This document shows, in pieces, positions 1 through 6,031 of a DNA stretch of 6,031 bases. How positions within the stretch are numbered: the stretch's first letter is position 1; every line of letters begins with the position of its first letter. The stretch covers positions 1 to 6,031 of the forward strand of contig JAAEZW010000128.1 in NCBI GenBank assembly GCA_018222665.1. Direction: 5' to 3'. Position numbers and translations under genes: made by a program. This DNA is from Paracoccaceae bacterium (GTDB lineage: Bacteria > Pseudomonadota > Alphaproteobacteria > Rhodobacterales > Rhodobacteraceae). The notes under the pieces were generated by a model, which worked only from the letters and a program-made list of their open reading frames with translations, ran no database searches and had not been told where the DNA came from.

Positions 1-4
1 ACCC

Positions 5-547
5 GTGTCACGAATTGATGAAAGCAAAGAATTCATTGCAACGCGCATCGCCGTTTTAACCGTGTCAGATACGCGGCAATTGGATGAGGATAAATCTGGT
101 CAAACCTTGGTGGATCGTCTGGAACGCGCTGGGCACGCATTGGTTGACCGCAAAATCATCGCGGATGAACGCGATCAAATTGCGGACCAACTGCGCACTT
201 GGATCGCCAATCCAGATGTCGATGTGGTGATTTCCACGGGCGGCACGGGCCTGACGGGGCGTGATGTGACCGTTGAGGCGCACCGTGATGTGTACGAAAA
301 AGAAATCGACGCATTCGGAACAGTGTTCACCATCGTGAGTATGCAAAAAATTGGCACATCAGCCATTCAATCTCGCGCAACTGCAGGCGTGGCAGGGGGC
401 ACATATCTATTTGCGCTACCTGGATCACCTGGTGCCTGTCGTGATGCGTGGGACGAAATTTTGGAAAAACAATTAGATTTTCGTCATCGCCCCTGCAACT
501 TTGTCGAAATAATGCCGCGGTTGGATGAACATTTGCGACGAAAGTAA
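5..547 (+). CDS. moaB: MoaB/MogA-family molybdenum cofactor biosynthesis protein
   Basis: A cytoplasmic protein of 180 residues in the MoCF-biosynthesis fold. The family binds molybdopterin, and MogA-type members adenylylate it before molybdenum insertion. Visible motifs are SDTR at residues 21-24, SG at 31-32, the signature GGTG at 79-82 followed by GRDVT at 85-89 (D87 matches the conserved Asp of this family), a conserved stretch SMQKIGTSAIQSR at 112-124, and LPGSPGAC at 138-145. The length is normal for bacterial MoaB and the ending PRLDEHLRRK looks complete. The start is a GTG only four bases from the window edge; MSRIDE is the expected N-terminus of alphaproteobacterial homologues. The frame stays open to the edge and any ribosome binding site lies outside, so the start is not proven. 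Many MoaB proteins are thought to be inactive or redundant paralogues of MogA, and the sequence alone does not settle which activity this one has. Confidence 0.93.
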   Translation: MSRIDESKEFIATRIAVLTVSDTRQLDEDKSGQTLVDRLERAGHALVDRKIIADERDQIADQLRTWIANPDVDVVISTGGTGLTGRDVTVEAHRDVYEKEIDAFGTVFTIVSMQKIGTSAIQSRATAGVAGGTYLFALPGSPGACRDAWDEILEKQLDFRHRPCNFVEIMPRLDEHLRRK

Positions 548-576
548 ATTTTGGAACGTTTAATATTTATGTGCAT

Positions 577-606
577 GTGACAAACTGATCTTTTCGCCTA
601 TTTCAT
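577..606 (+). promoter_or_regulatory. Weak candidate sigma70-type promoter for the efflux operon
   Basis: In the 95-base gap before the adaptor gene, GTGACA at 577-582 resembles a -35 box (5 of 6 bases) and TTTCAT at 601-606 matches a -10 box at only 4 of 6, with an 18-base spacer. The gap would suit a separate promoter for the adaptor-permease pair, but the match is poor and no clear operator palindrome was seen. Read-through from moaB is an equally plausible source of transcription. Confidence 0.2.
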
Positions 607-628
607 GCGTACGAACTACGATTACACT

Positions 629-634
629 AAAGGA
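629..634 (+). promoter_or_regulatory. Ribosome binding site of the adaptor gene
   Basis: AAAGGA lies 8 bases before the ATG at 643. Its spacing supports that ATG as the start. The nearby ATG at 605 is out of frame and has no such site. Confidence 0.7.
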
Positions 635-642
635 CTAAATCT

Positions 643-2100
643 ATGCGTTTTCTTCGTCAGGCTTTAATCGGGCTGGTACTGATGTCCATGGCTTTGGGTC
701 TTTTGGGATACGCGGGGTATCTGGGATATGAAACCTATAAAGAGGTCCAATCGCGTGAAGCGCGGGTACCCCAAGCCCGCGAACGTGTATTTACCGTCAA
801 CGTGCGCTCCGCAGAGCCGCAAACCGTCACACCGTATTTAACCGCATTTGGTGAGGTTCAAAGCCGCCGAACACTGGACTTACGCATGGCGGCAGGTGGC
901 CAGATTGTTGAGATTTCGCCAAACTTCGCAGAAGGTGGTGTCGTGGAACAGGGCGAAGTATTGATACGCCTTGATGATGCTGATGCACAATCCGCGCTTT
1001 TGCGCACCGAATCCGATTTAAGTGATGCGAAATTGGAAATCGTCGAGGCCGAGCGTGCTATTGCATTGGCCAAAGATGAATTGGCAGCAGCGGTCGAACA
1101 AGAAGCCCTGCGCAGTGCCGCGTTGTTGCGTCAACAAGATTTACAACAACGGGGTGTAGGCACCACAGCCTCGGTCGAGGCGGCAGAGCTTGCCCTATCT
1201 TCAGCAAAACAATCTGTTCTGTCGCGTCGCAGTGGTTTGGATCAATCAAATGCCCGATTTAATCAGGCGAAAACACGACTGGCCCGTGCCGAATTGGCGA
1301 ACAAAGACGCGCTGCGCGATCTGAATGACACGGTGATGCGTGCGGAATTTGCAGGTGTTCTAAGCGGTGTGAGTTTGGTCCAAGGCGGTTTGATCAGTGC
1401 GAATGAGCGTGTCGGTCAGTTGATTGACCCAGGCGCGCTTGAAGTTGCATTTCGTGTATCTACCCAACAGTATGCGCGCCTTTTGAACGAGGATGGAACC
1501 CTGATTGCGGCGCCTGCTGATGTGTCCTTGGATGCGATTGGTGGATCTGTGACGTCCAAGGCCGTGCTATCGCGCGACAGCGGATCGGTGGCAGACGGTC
1601 AAACAGGACGTGTATTATTTGCGAAATTGGATAATGCGATTGGTCTGAAACCCGGTGATTTCGTATCAGTGAAAGTCGAAGAACCAGCATTGCGTTTCGT
1701 TGTTGAACTTCCCGCGACCGCGTTGAACGCACAGAACGAAGTGCTGGCTGTGGGCGAAGGCGACCGGCTTGAAACAATCAACGTTACCCTGATGCGACGT
1801 CAGGGGAATAACGTTTTGGTGCGATCACGCGATTTGCCGGGGCGGGATATTGTCACGCAGCAAACGCCCCTGTTGGGCAAAGGCATCAAGGTCAAAGTCC
1901 TGCGCGAGGGTGGTTCGATGGAACCCGAGGCGCCCAAAATGGTCAAGCTGACCAAGGAAAAACAAGAAGAACTGATCAAGCGGGTCGAAGGCAATCAATG
2001 GATCCCTGCAAAACCCAAAGAACGCTTGTTAAAACAACTGCGCAGCGGCGAAATTAAAGCGGAAACATTGAAACGACTTGAGAGCAGAGGAGGCGGCTGA
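643..2100 (+). CDS. RND efflux periplasmic adaptor subunit (HlyD/AcrA-type membrane fusion protein)
   Basis: A 485-residue adaptor that would link an inner-membrane RND pump to an outer-membrane channel across the periplasm. Residues 1-6 are basic and 7-29 form one hydrophobic anchor; there is no lipobox Cys, so it is probably membrane-anchored and not a lipoprotein. The first half of the lipoyl-like domain is at about 80-111 (motif GGQIVEISPNFAEGGVV followed by GEVLIRLDD). A long Ala/Glu/Arg/Gln-rich alpha-helical hairpin spans about 113-228, and the second lipoyl half is at about 230-262 (AEFAGVLSGV, then VGQLIDPG). A beta-barrel-like part follows at 263-350 (with GLKPGDFVSVKV) and a membrane-proximal part at 350-420. 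Residues 425-485 are an extra charged, helical tail outside the common AcrA layout. The gene is translationally coupled to the permease gene, whose Shine-Dalgarno lies in its last codons. The closest subfamily and the substrate are not recognisable. The family call is firm; the domain limits are estimates. Confidence 0.95.
   Translation: MRFLRQALIGLVLMSMALGLLGYAGYLGYETYKEVQSREARVPQARERVFTVNVRSAEPQTVTPYLTAFGEVQSRRTLDLRMAAGGQIVEISPNFAEGGVVEQGEVLIRLDDADAQSALLRTESDLSDAKLEIVEAERAIALAKDELAAAVEQEALRSAALLRQQDLQQRGVGTTASVEAAELALSSAKQSVLSRRSGLDQSNARFNQAKTRLARAELANKDALRDLNDTVMRAEFAGVLSGVSLVQGGLISANERVGQLIDPGALEVAFRVSTQQYARLLNEDGTLIAAPADVSLDAIGGSVTSKAVLSRDSGSVADGQTGRVLFAKLDNAIGLKPGDFVSVKVEEPALRFVVELPATALNAQNEVLAVGEGDRLETINVTLMRRQGNNVLVRSRDLPGRDIVTQQTPLLGKGIKVKVLREGGSMEPEAPKMVKLTKEKQEELIKRVEGNQWIPAKPKERLLKQLRSGEIKAETLKRLESRGGG
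2086..2093 (+). promoter_or_regulatory. Strong ribosome binding site of the permease gene, inside the adaptor coding region
   Basis: AGAGGAGG ends 6 bases before the permease ATG at 2100. It lies wholly within the last codons of the adaptor gene, where it encodes Arg-Gly and part of the next Gly codon. The downstream TGATG has the adaptor stop (2098-2100) and permease start (2100-2102) sharing one base. This is the classic arrangement for coupled translation and it fixes the permease start. Confidence 0.85.
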
Positions 2101-5100
2101 TGGTACGCGATCTTCCCGACAGTGCAGGCGGCATCCTCTCTTATTTCACCCGCCACAAAACGCTCGCGAACCTATTGTTGGTCGTGCTGCTTATGGCAGG
2201 TGCCGTGGCGCTTCCAAAAATGCGGGCACAGTTTTTCCCAGATGTGGTTGTTGACTCGATCAATATCTCGGTTGCGTGGAATGGCGCAGGTGCAGAGGAC
2301 GTGGATCAAGGCATTGTAAAGGTTCTTGAACCTGCCTTATTGGCGGTCGAGGGTGTGTCCAGTGCCAGTAGCCGATCAACCGAAGGGCGTGCGCGCATTT
2401 CGTTAGAGTTTGATCCCGATTGGGATATGTCCCGCGCAAATGCGGATGTTGAAACGGCACTTGATGGGATTTCAACACTTCCAGATGACGCAGAAGACCC
2501 AGTCATCTTACGTGGCAGTTGGAGCGATCGGGTGACCGAAGTCGTGATTTCAGGTCCCATTGGTGTGACACAACTGGGTCTGATCGCAGATGAATTTGCC
2601 CTGCGATTGTTCAACGCAGGTGTGACGAAAACCTCGATCCAAGGCATCGCTGCGCCACAAGTTGTGATCGAAGTCCCTACCGCGAAATTGGTTGCAGAAG
2701 ACATCACAATGCGCCAGATCGCCAATGCCATCGCGGAAGAAGTTAGCGCAGATCCAGCAGGGGACGTGTTGGGGTCTAACATGCGTGTGCGCACAGGCGT
2801 TGAAAAACGCTCTGCCGAGGATATCGCAGGTATCGTTCTGCGCTCAAACGGGGACGGATCAAAGTTGACCATCGGCGACGTTGCCTTGCTGCGCGATGAA
2901 GGGATCGACAGGCTGCGCAGTTTTTATGTGGGTGACAATCAGGCGATCACCTTGCGGGTTGATCGCTCTGCTGCAGGAGACGCGATTGCCATTCAAGAGG
3001 TGGTCGAAGAAGAGGCCGCGAAGCTGGAACGCACCTTGCCGCAGGGGACAACAATTGAACTAATCCGCACGCGGGCGGATGCCATTTCAGGACGTCTGAA
3101 TCTGCTGTTGAAAAATGGTGCAACGGGCCTGTTGTTGGTGGTTGTGTTGTTGTTTTTGTTCCTAAACGCCAAAACGGCATTTTGGGTCGCGGCGGGTATT
3201 CCGACCGCGATGTTTACGGCGATTGCGCTGATGTATGTGGCGGGCATTACGTTCAACATGATTTCCCTGTTTGCATTGATCCTAACACTGGGCATTATTG
3301 TTGATGATGCCATTGTTGTGGGGGAACATGCCGATTTCCGCGCGCGTCGCGGGTTGCCGCCGATGTTGGCCGCCGAAACCGCAGCAAAACGAATGGCGCT
3401 GCCTGTGTTTGCAGCCTCATTAACAACAATCATCGCCTTCTTTGGTCTCACTGCAATCAGCGGTCGTTTCGGCAGTTTGATCGCGGATATCCCGTTCACT
3501 GTGATCGCAGTTTTGATTGCGTCCTTGGTTGAATGTTTCCTAATCCTTCCAAATCACATGGCGCATTCGATTTCTGTGGGTGACGGTGTGAAATGGTATG
3601 ACCTGCCCAGCCATTATTTCAACAAAGGCTTCCGCTGGTTCCGCGATACAATTTTCCGCCGTTTCATCCGTCTAGTGATTACGATGCGCTACGTCATGCT
3701 GTCGGGTGCCATCGCGTTATTAATTTCGCAAATCGTGATGATTTGGAGTGGGGCGGTATCATGGCGCTTTATCAACTTTCCCGAACAATCTTCGGTCACA
3801 GGCAATTTTGCGATGGTGAATTCCGCCAGCCGTGAAGACACCATGGCGATGATGAAGTTATTGCAAGAAAGCGTTGATGAAGTTGCCGCATCCTATGAAA
3901 AGGAACACGGCGACAGCCCGATTGATTACGTTCTAACACAGGTTGGCGGCAACACAGGGCGCGGATTGTCAGGTGTTGAAAATAAATCAACAGACCTGTT
4001 GGGTGGGATCAACATTGAATTGATTGATGCGGATTTGCGCCCCTATTCCAGTTACGCCTTTGTTGCGGACCTACAGGATCAGTTAAAGCGCCATCCGCTG
4101 TTGGAAACATTTTCATTCCGCAGCTGGCGCGGCGGTCCGGGAGGCGATTCATTAGATGTTCAATTCTATGGAAAAGATGCTGAAACTCTGAAAGCAGCAG
4201 CAGAAGATTTGAAAACCGCTGTTGCACGTTTCCCAATCGTGTCCGCGGTTGAGGATGATTTGTCCTACGACAAAGAGGAAATGATCCTAGAACTGACACC
4301 GCAGGGCCAAGTGTTGGGCTTTACCATTGATGGTTTGGGTGCGGTGTTGCGTGGACGTCTAAACGGGATTGAAGCGGCCACATACCCCTTGGGCACGCGC
4401 AGTGCAGAATTGCGTGTCGAACTGCCAGAAGACGAATTATCGGCAGATTTCCTTGAACGCATGCAGTTGCGTTCACCGCAGGGGGAATATGTGCCATTGG
4501 CTGATATTGTGAGCGTCGAGTTGAAAAGTGGATTTTCAACCGTGCGGCGCGAAAATGGGATACGTTTGATCTCAGTAACAGGTGACATTTCCGAGGATGA
4601 CCCCGTTGCCGCGAACGAAGTGATTGAGGCGTTGGAAAATGAAATTCTGCCTGAAATCGCATCCGAACGTCAGGTGGAATGGCGCCTTGCAGGTTTGGCC
4701 GAGGAAGAGGACCAGTTCCGCACAGATGCTCGCACAGGGCTAATCCTGTGTTTGACGGGCATCTATCTGGTGCTTACATGGATTTTCGCCAGCTGGACGC
4801 GCCCAATTATCGTGATGGCGATCATTCCATTCGGTCTGATTGGCACGATTTGGGGGCACTATATTTGGGAGATCCCAATGTCGATGTTCACTGTGATCGG
4901 CCTCTTGGGGATGACAGGGATTATTATCAATGACTCGATCGTTTTGATAACGACCATTGATGAATACGCCGAGGATCGCGGAATTATTCCGTCGCTGATT
5001 GATGCGACGGTTGATCGGTTCCGACCCGTTTTGTTGACGACACTGACAACTGTTCTGGGGCTTGCACCACTGCTTTATGAACGCTCAACACAGGCGCAAT

Positions 5101-5486
5101 TCTTGAAACCTACTGTTGTGACGCTGGTCTATGGCTTGGGCTTTGGGATGCTTTTGGTTTTGATTGTCGTACCCTCACTGATTGCCATTCAGCAGGATGT
5201 AATGCGGTATCGTGTCTCCCTGAAACGCGCTCTCTCTTCACGTAACTCTGGGGTTCGCATGGCGTTCATTGCGGCGGTTGGTTCGATCGTTGCATGGTTT
5301 GCGGCGACGATGGGCGTTTACATTGTGACAGGTGATTTTATCAGCTTTATCGGCGCAATCCTTAACACGGCCCCATCAATTGGGTTGGCATTCGTGACGT
5401 TTCTTGTTGGGGCGCTTGTGGTTATTGCGACCCTGTTTATGGCCTCGCACGTGACGCATGCGCGGCGGCGGACAAGGGGCGCTTAA
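2100..5486 (+). CDS. RND-family multidrug-type efflux permease (AcrB/HAE-like) with a C-terminal membrane extension
   Basis: A proton-driven inner-membrane pump of 1128 residues, the partner of the adaptor just upstream. It shows the duplicated RND layout. TM1 is at about 20-40 and the first periplasmic domain at 41-335. TM2-TM6 lie at about 338-486, TM7 at 530-550, the second periplasmic domain at 551-876, and TM8-TM12 between 877 and 1030. TM4 carries GIIVDDAIVVGEH; D402 and D403 match the AcrB proton-relay pair D407/D408. In TM10 the motif is GIIINDSIVLI, with N944 where AcrB has K940. In TM11, R973 and T980 align by eye with AcrB R971 and T978. AcrB-type pumps usually end soon after TM12 and have about 1030-1050 residues. 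This one continues for about 98 residues with two more hydrophobic segments (about 1052-1077 and 1080-1115) and a basic end, ARRRTRGA. Conserved motifs are intact, so it is probably functional. The DD pair argues against the heavy-metal (CusA) group; the substrate is unknown. Confidence 0.96.
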   Translation: MVRDLPDSAGGILSYFTRHKTLANLLLVVLLMAGAVALPKMRAQFFPDVVVDSINISVAWNGAGAEDVDQGIVKVLEPALLAVEGVSSASSRSTEGRARISLEFDPDWDMSRANADVETALDGISTLPDDAEDPVILRGSWSDRVTEVVISGPIGVTQLGLIADEFALRLFNAGVTKTSIQGIAAPQVVIEVPTAKLVAEDITMRQIANAIAEEVSADPAGDVLGSNMRVRTGVEKRSAEDIAGIVLRSNGDGSKLTIGDVALLRDEGIDRLRSFYVGDNQAITLRVDRSAAGDAIAIQEVVEEEAAKLERTLPQGTTIELIRTRADAISGRLNLLLKNGATGLLLVVVLLFLFLNAKTAFWVAAGIPTAMFTAIALMYVAGITFNMISLFALILTLGIIVDDAIVVGEHADFRARRGLPPMLAAETAAKRMALPVFAASLTTIIAFFGLTAISGRFGSLIADIPFTVIAVLIASLVECFLILPNHMAHSISVGDGVKWYDLPSHYFNKGFRWFRDTIFRRFIRLVITMRYVMLSGAIALLISQIVMIWSGAVSWRFINFPEQSSVTGNFAMVNSASREDTMAMMKLLQESVDEVAASYEKEHGDSPIDYVLTQVGGNTGRGLSGVENKSTDLLGGINIELIDADLRPYSSYAFVADLQDQLKRHPLLETFSFRSWRGGPGGDSLDVQFYGKDAETLKAAAEDLKTAVARFPIVSAVEDDLSYDKEEMILELTPQGQVLGFTIDGLGAVLRGRLNGIEAATYPLGTRSAELRVELPEDELSADFLERMQLRSPQGEYVPLADIVSVELKSGFSTVRRENGIRLISVTGDISEDDPVAANEVIEALENEILPEIASERQVEWRLAGLAEEEDQFRTDARTGLILCLTGIYLVLTWIFASWTRPIIVMAIIPFGLIGTIWGHYIWEIPMSMFTVIGLLGMTGIIINDSIVLITTIDEYAEDRGIIPSLIDATVDRFRPVLLTTLTTVLGLAPLLYERSTQAQFLKPTVVTLVYGLGFGMLLVLIVVPSLIAIQQDVMRYRVSLKRALSSRNSGVRMAFIAAVGSIVAWFAATMGVYIVTGDFISFIGAILNTAPSIGLAFVTFLVGALVVIATLFMASHVTHARRRTRGA

Positions 5487-5496
5487 TCGCACCCTT
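5474..5496 (+). terminator. Hairpin over the convergent stop codons, possible (bidirectional) terminator
   Basis: AAGGGGCG (5474-5481) pairs with CGC (5488-5490) plus CCCTT (5492-5496), giving 8 base pairs with one bulged A at 5491. The six-base loop CTTAAT contains the stop codons of both converging genes. On the plus strand it is followed by TTTATGTT instead of a long T run (the stem's last T's plus one more, then A). On the minus strand only two T's follow the arm before GTCC. The position, where two convergent genes meet with no spacer, suits a shared terminator, but the T-tracts are weak, so the stem may instead protect mRNA 3' ends. Confidence 0.4.
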
Positions 5497-6031
5497 TATG
5501 TTGCGCCCAAACACCGTCGCTTAGTAAATTGATGATAAAACGGTCGCGCGCCAGCGCGATTGTTGCGTCAACGAAAACGTCGGCTTGCATCTGGAACTTT
5601 GCATTCTTGCGCGATGTTAATCCATTATTTACCCAAACATCTGCAGAGGGATATTCCACAATAATCCGCGTGTTCGGGTTAAGGTTTTCAGTTCGCGCTG
5701 ATATCGCAACGAGAAACCCATTGGGGTCAGCCGATAAATGACAGGTTAAGTCTTGCACTCCCAAATCATCCACACTCCATGGGCCATTCGCCAATGCCGC
5801 CATCAACGCGGATGAGCGCGAATTTGCCTGCGCTGAAATGTCTTGGGACAGTGTAAATGACGTTGGAATGCAGATATCCTCACATACGCCGATGTCTGCA
5901 GATAGCGAAACTTGAATATCCTGATCTGCCGCTTTTGGGGATATTAACAACGGCAAAACAACCGATTTTTCGTATCCAATCACAGCAAATTCATCGCTGC
6001 CAAAAATATTCGGTGCGGGCCATTCGATGGA
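5483..6031 (-). CDS. Stand-alone DsbD-alpha-like periplasmic thiol:disulfide protein (partial, N-terminus outside window)
   Basis: The reading frame is open to the window edge and gives the last 182 residues. The GTG at 5981-5983 is internal, because conserved family sequence continues upstream of it (visible residues 1-8 SIEWPAPN, then FAVIGYEKSVVLPL). The layout matches the N-terminal immunoglobulin-like domain of DsbD, which passes electrons to periplasmic partners through a Cys pair. Visible Cys residues are C50 and C54 in GVCEDICIP (a CxxxC pair, likely the redox or metal-binding site), C97 in LTCHL, and C181 in the terminal KGCD. E. coli DsbD has a longer Cys spacing and is followed by eight membrane helices and a thioredoxin domain. 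Here the protein stops after the single domain, so it should be a separate soluble periplasmic protein with its signal peptide beyond the window. It converges on the pump gene with a four-base overlap, so it is not in that operon. Its function is inferred from the fold; it could instead be a copper-related or otherwise repurposed member. Confidence 0.82.
   Translation of the reverse strand, partial: SIEWPAPNIFGSDEFAVIGYEKSVVLPLLISPKAADQDIQVSLSADIGVCEDICIPTSFTLSQDISAQANSRSSALMAALANGPWSVDDLGVQDLTCHLSADPNGFLVAISARTENLNPNTRIIVEYPSADVWVNNGLTSRKNAKFQMQADVFVDATIALARDRFIINLLSDGVWAQHKGCD

Noticed and set aside
545..570. AT-rich inverted-repeat-like sequence (TAAAT ... ATTTA with AACGTT inside) just after moaB, considered as a terminator or operator.
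   Set aside because: The arms are only five AT pairs with mismatches between them, there is no GC stem and no T run, and AACGTT alone is too short to support a binding site.
2306..2872. Minus-strand open frame of 188 codons opposite the permease.
   Set aside because: It lies entirely within the first periplasmic domain of a well-supported RND gene. Its translation is Ser/Thr/Arg-rich with no domain or membrane logic, typical of an antisense shadow.
3121..3165. TTG/GTT-rich, strongly strand-asymmetric stretch resembling a simple repeat.
   Set aside because: It is explained by Leu/Val/Phe codons of transmembrane helix 2 of the permease; there is no regular period.
2993..3499. Minus-strand open frame of 168 codons opposite TM2-TM6 of the permease.
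   Set aside because: Shadow frame with no recognisable motif; the plus-strand protein at this place contains the conserved TM4 aspartate pair.
5529..5741. Plus-strand open frame of 70 codons downstream of the permease.
   Set aside because: It overlaps the DsbD-like gene on the opposite strand, which has conserved family features; this frame shows none and has no ribosome binding site that I can see.
5981..5983. GTG as the start of the DsbD-like gene.
   Set aside because: The frame stays open upstream to the window edge and encodes sequence typical of the family there (WPAPN at visible residues 4-8), so this Val is internal and the gene is partial.
1..6031. Search for mobile elements, CRISPR repeats, tRNA or other RNA genes, riboswitches and tandem repeats.
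   Set aside because: Nothing with the expected structure was seen by eye; apart from the 95-base gap at 548-642 the window is filled by four protein-coding genes.

Overview
The window reads as ordinary chromosomal DNA from an alphaproteobacterium, most likely a member of Rhodobacterales (Roseobacter group). This is judged by eye from the proteins: the MoaB protein, the adaptor/pump pair and the stand-alone DsbD-alpha-like protein all have the look of Rhodobacteraceae families. Base composition is moderate, below the high GC of classical Rhodobacter. Coding density is very high and I see no mobile element, CRISPR array, tRNA or rRNA.

Layout: (1) 5-547, plus strand, a complete or near-complete moaB-type molybdenum cofactor gene. 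(2) 548-642, a 95-base gap with a good Shine-Dalgarno and at best a weak promoter. (3) 643-2100, plus strand, a HlyD/AcrA-type periplasmic adaptor with an extra C-terminal tail. (4) 2100-5486, plus strand, an RND inner-membrane efflux permease whose ATG shares one base with the adaptor stop codon (TGATG) and which has two predicted extra membrane segments at its C-terminus. (5) 5483-6031, minus strand, the C-terminal part of a stand-alone periplasmic protein resembling the N-terminal (alpha) domain of DsbD. Its start lies outside the window. The pump and the DsbD-like gene converge, and their stop codons share one TTAA palindrome that sits in the loop of a predicted hairpin.

The adaptor and permease would form two thirds of a tripartite efflux pump. 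No outer-membrane TolC-type channel gene is present here, so one would have to be supplied from elsewhere. Substrates cannot be read from the sequence. The DsbD-like protein is probably a separate transcription unit in periplasmic thiol chemistry, and moaB belongs to cofactor synthesis; neither has an evident functional tie to the pump.

I did not find a convincing new biological system. The points most worth a second look are the pump's C-terminal membrane extension, the adaptor's charged C-terminal tail, the shared-stop hairpin, and the DsbD-alpha-like protein that lacks the usual membrane domain.
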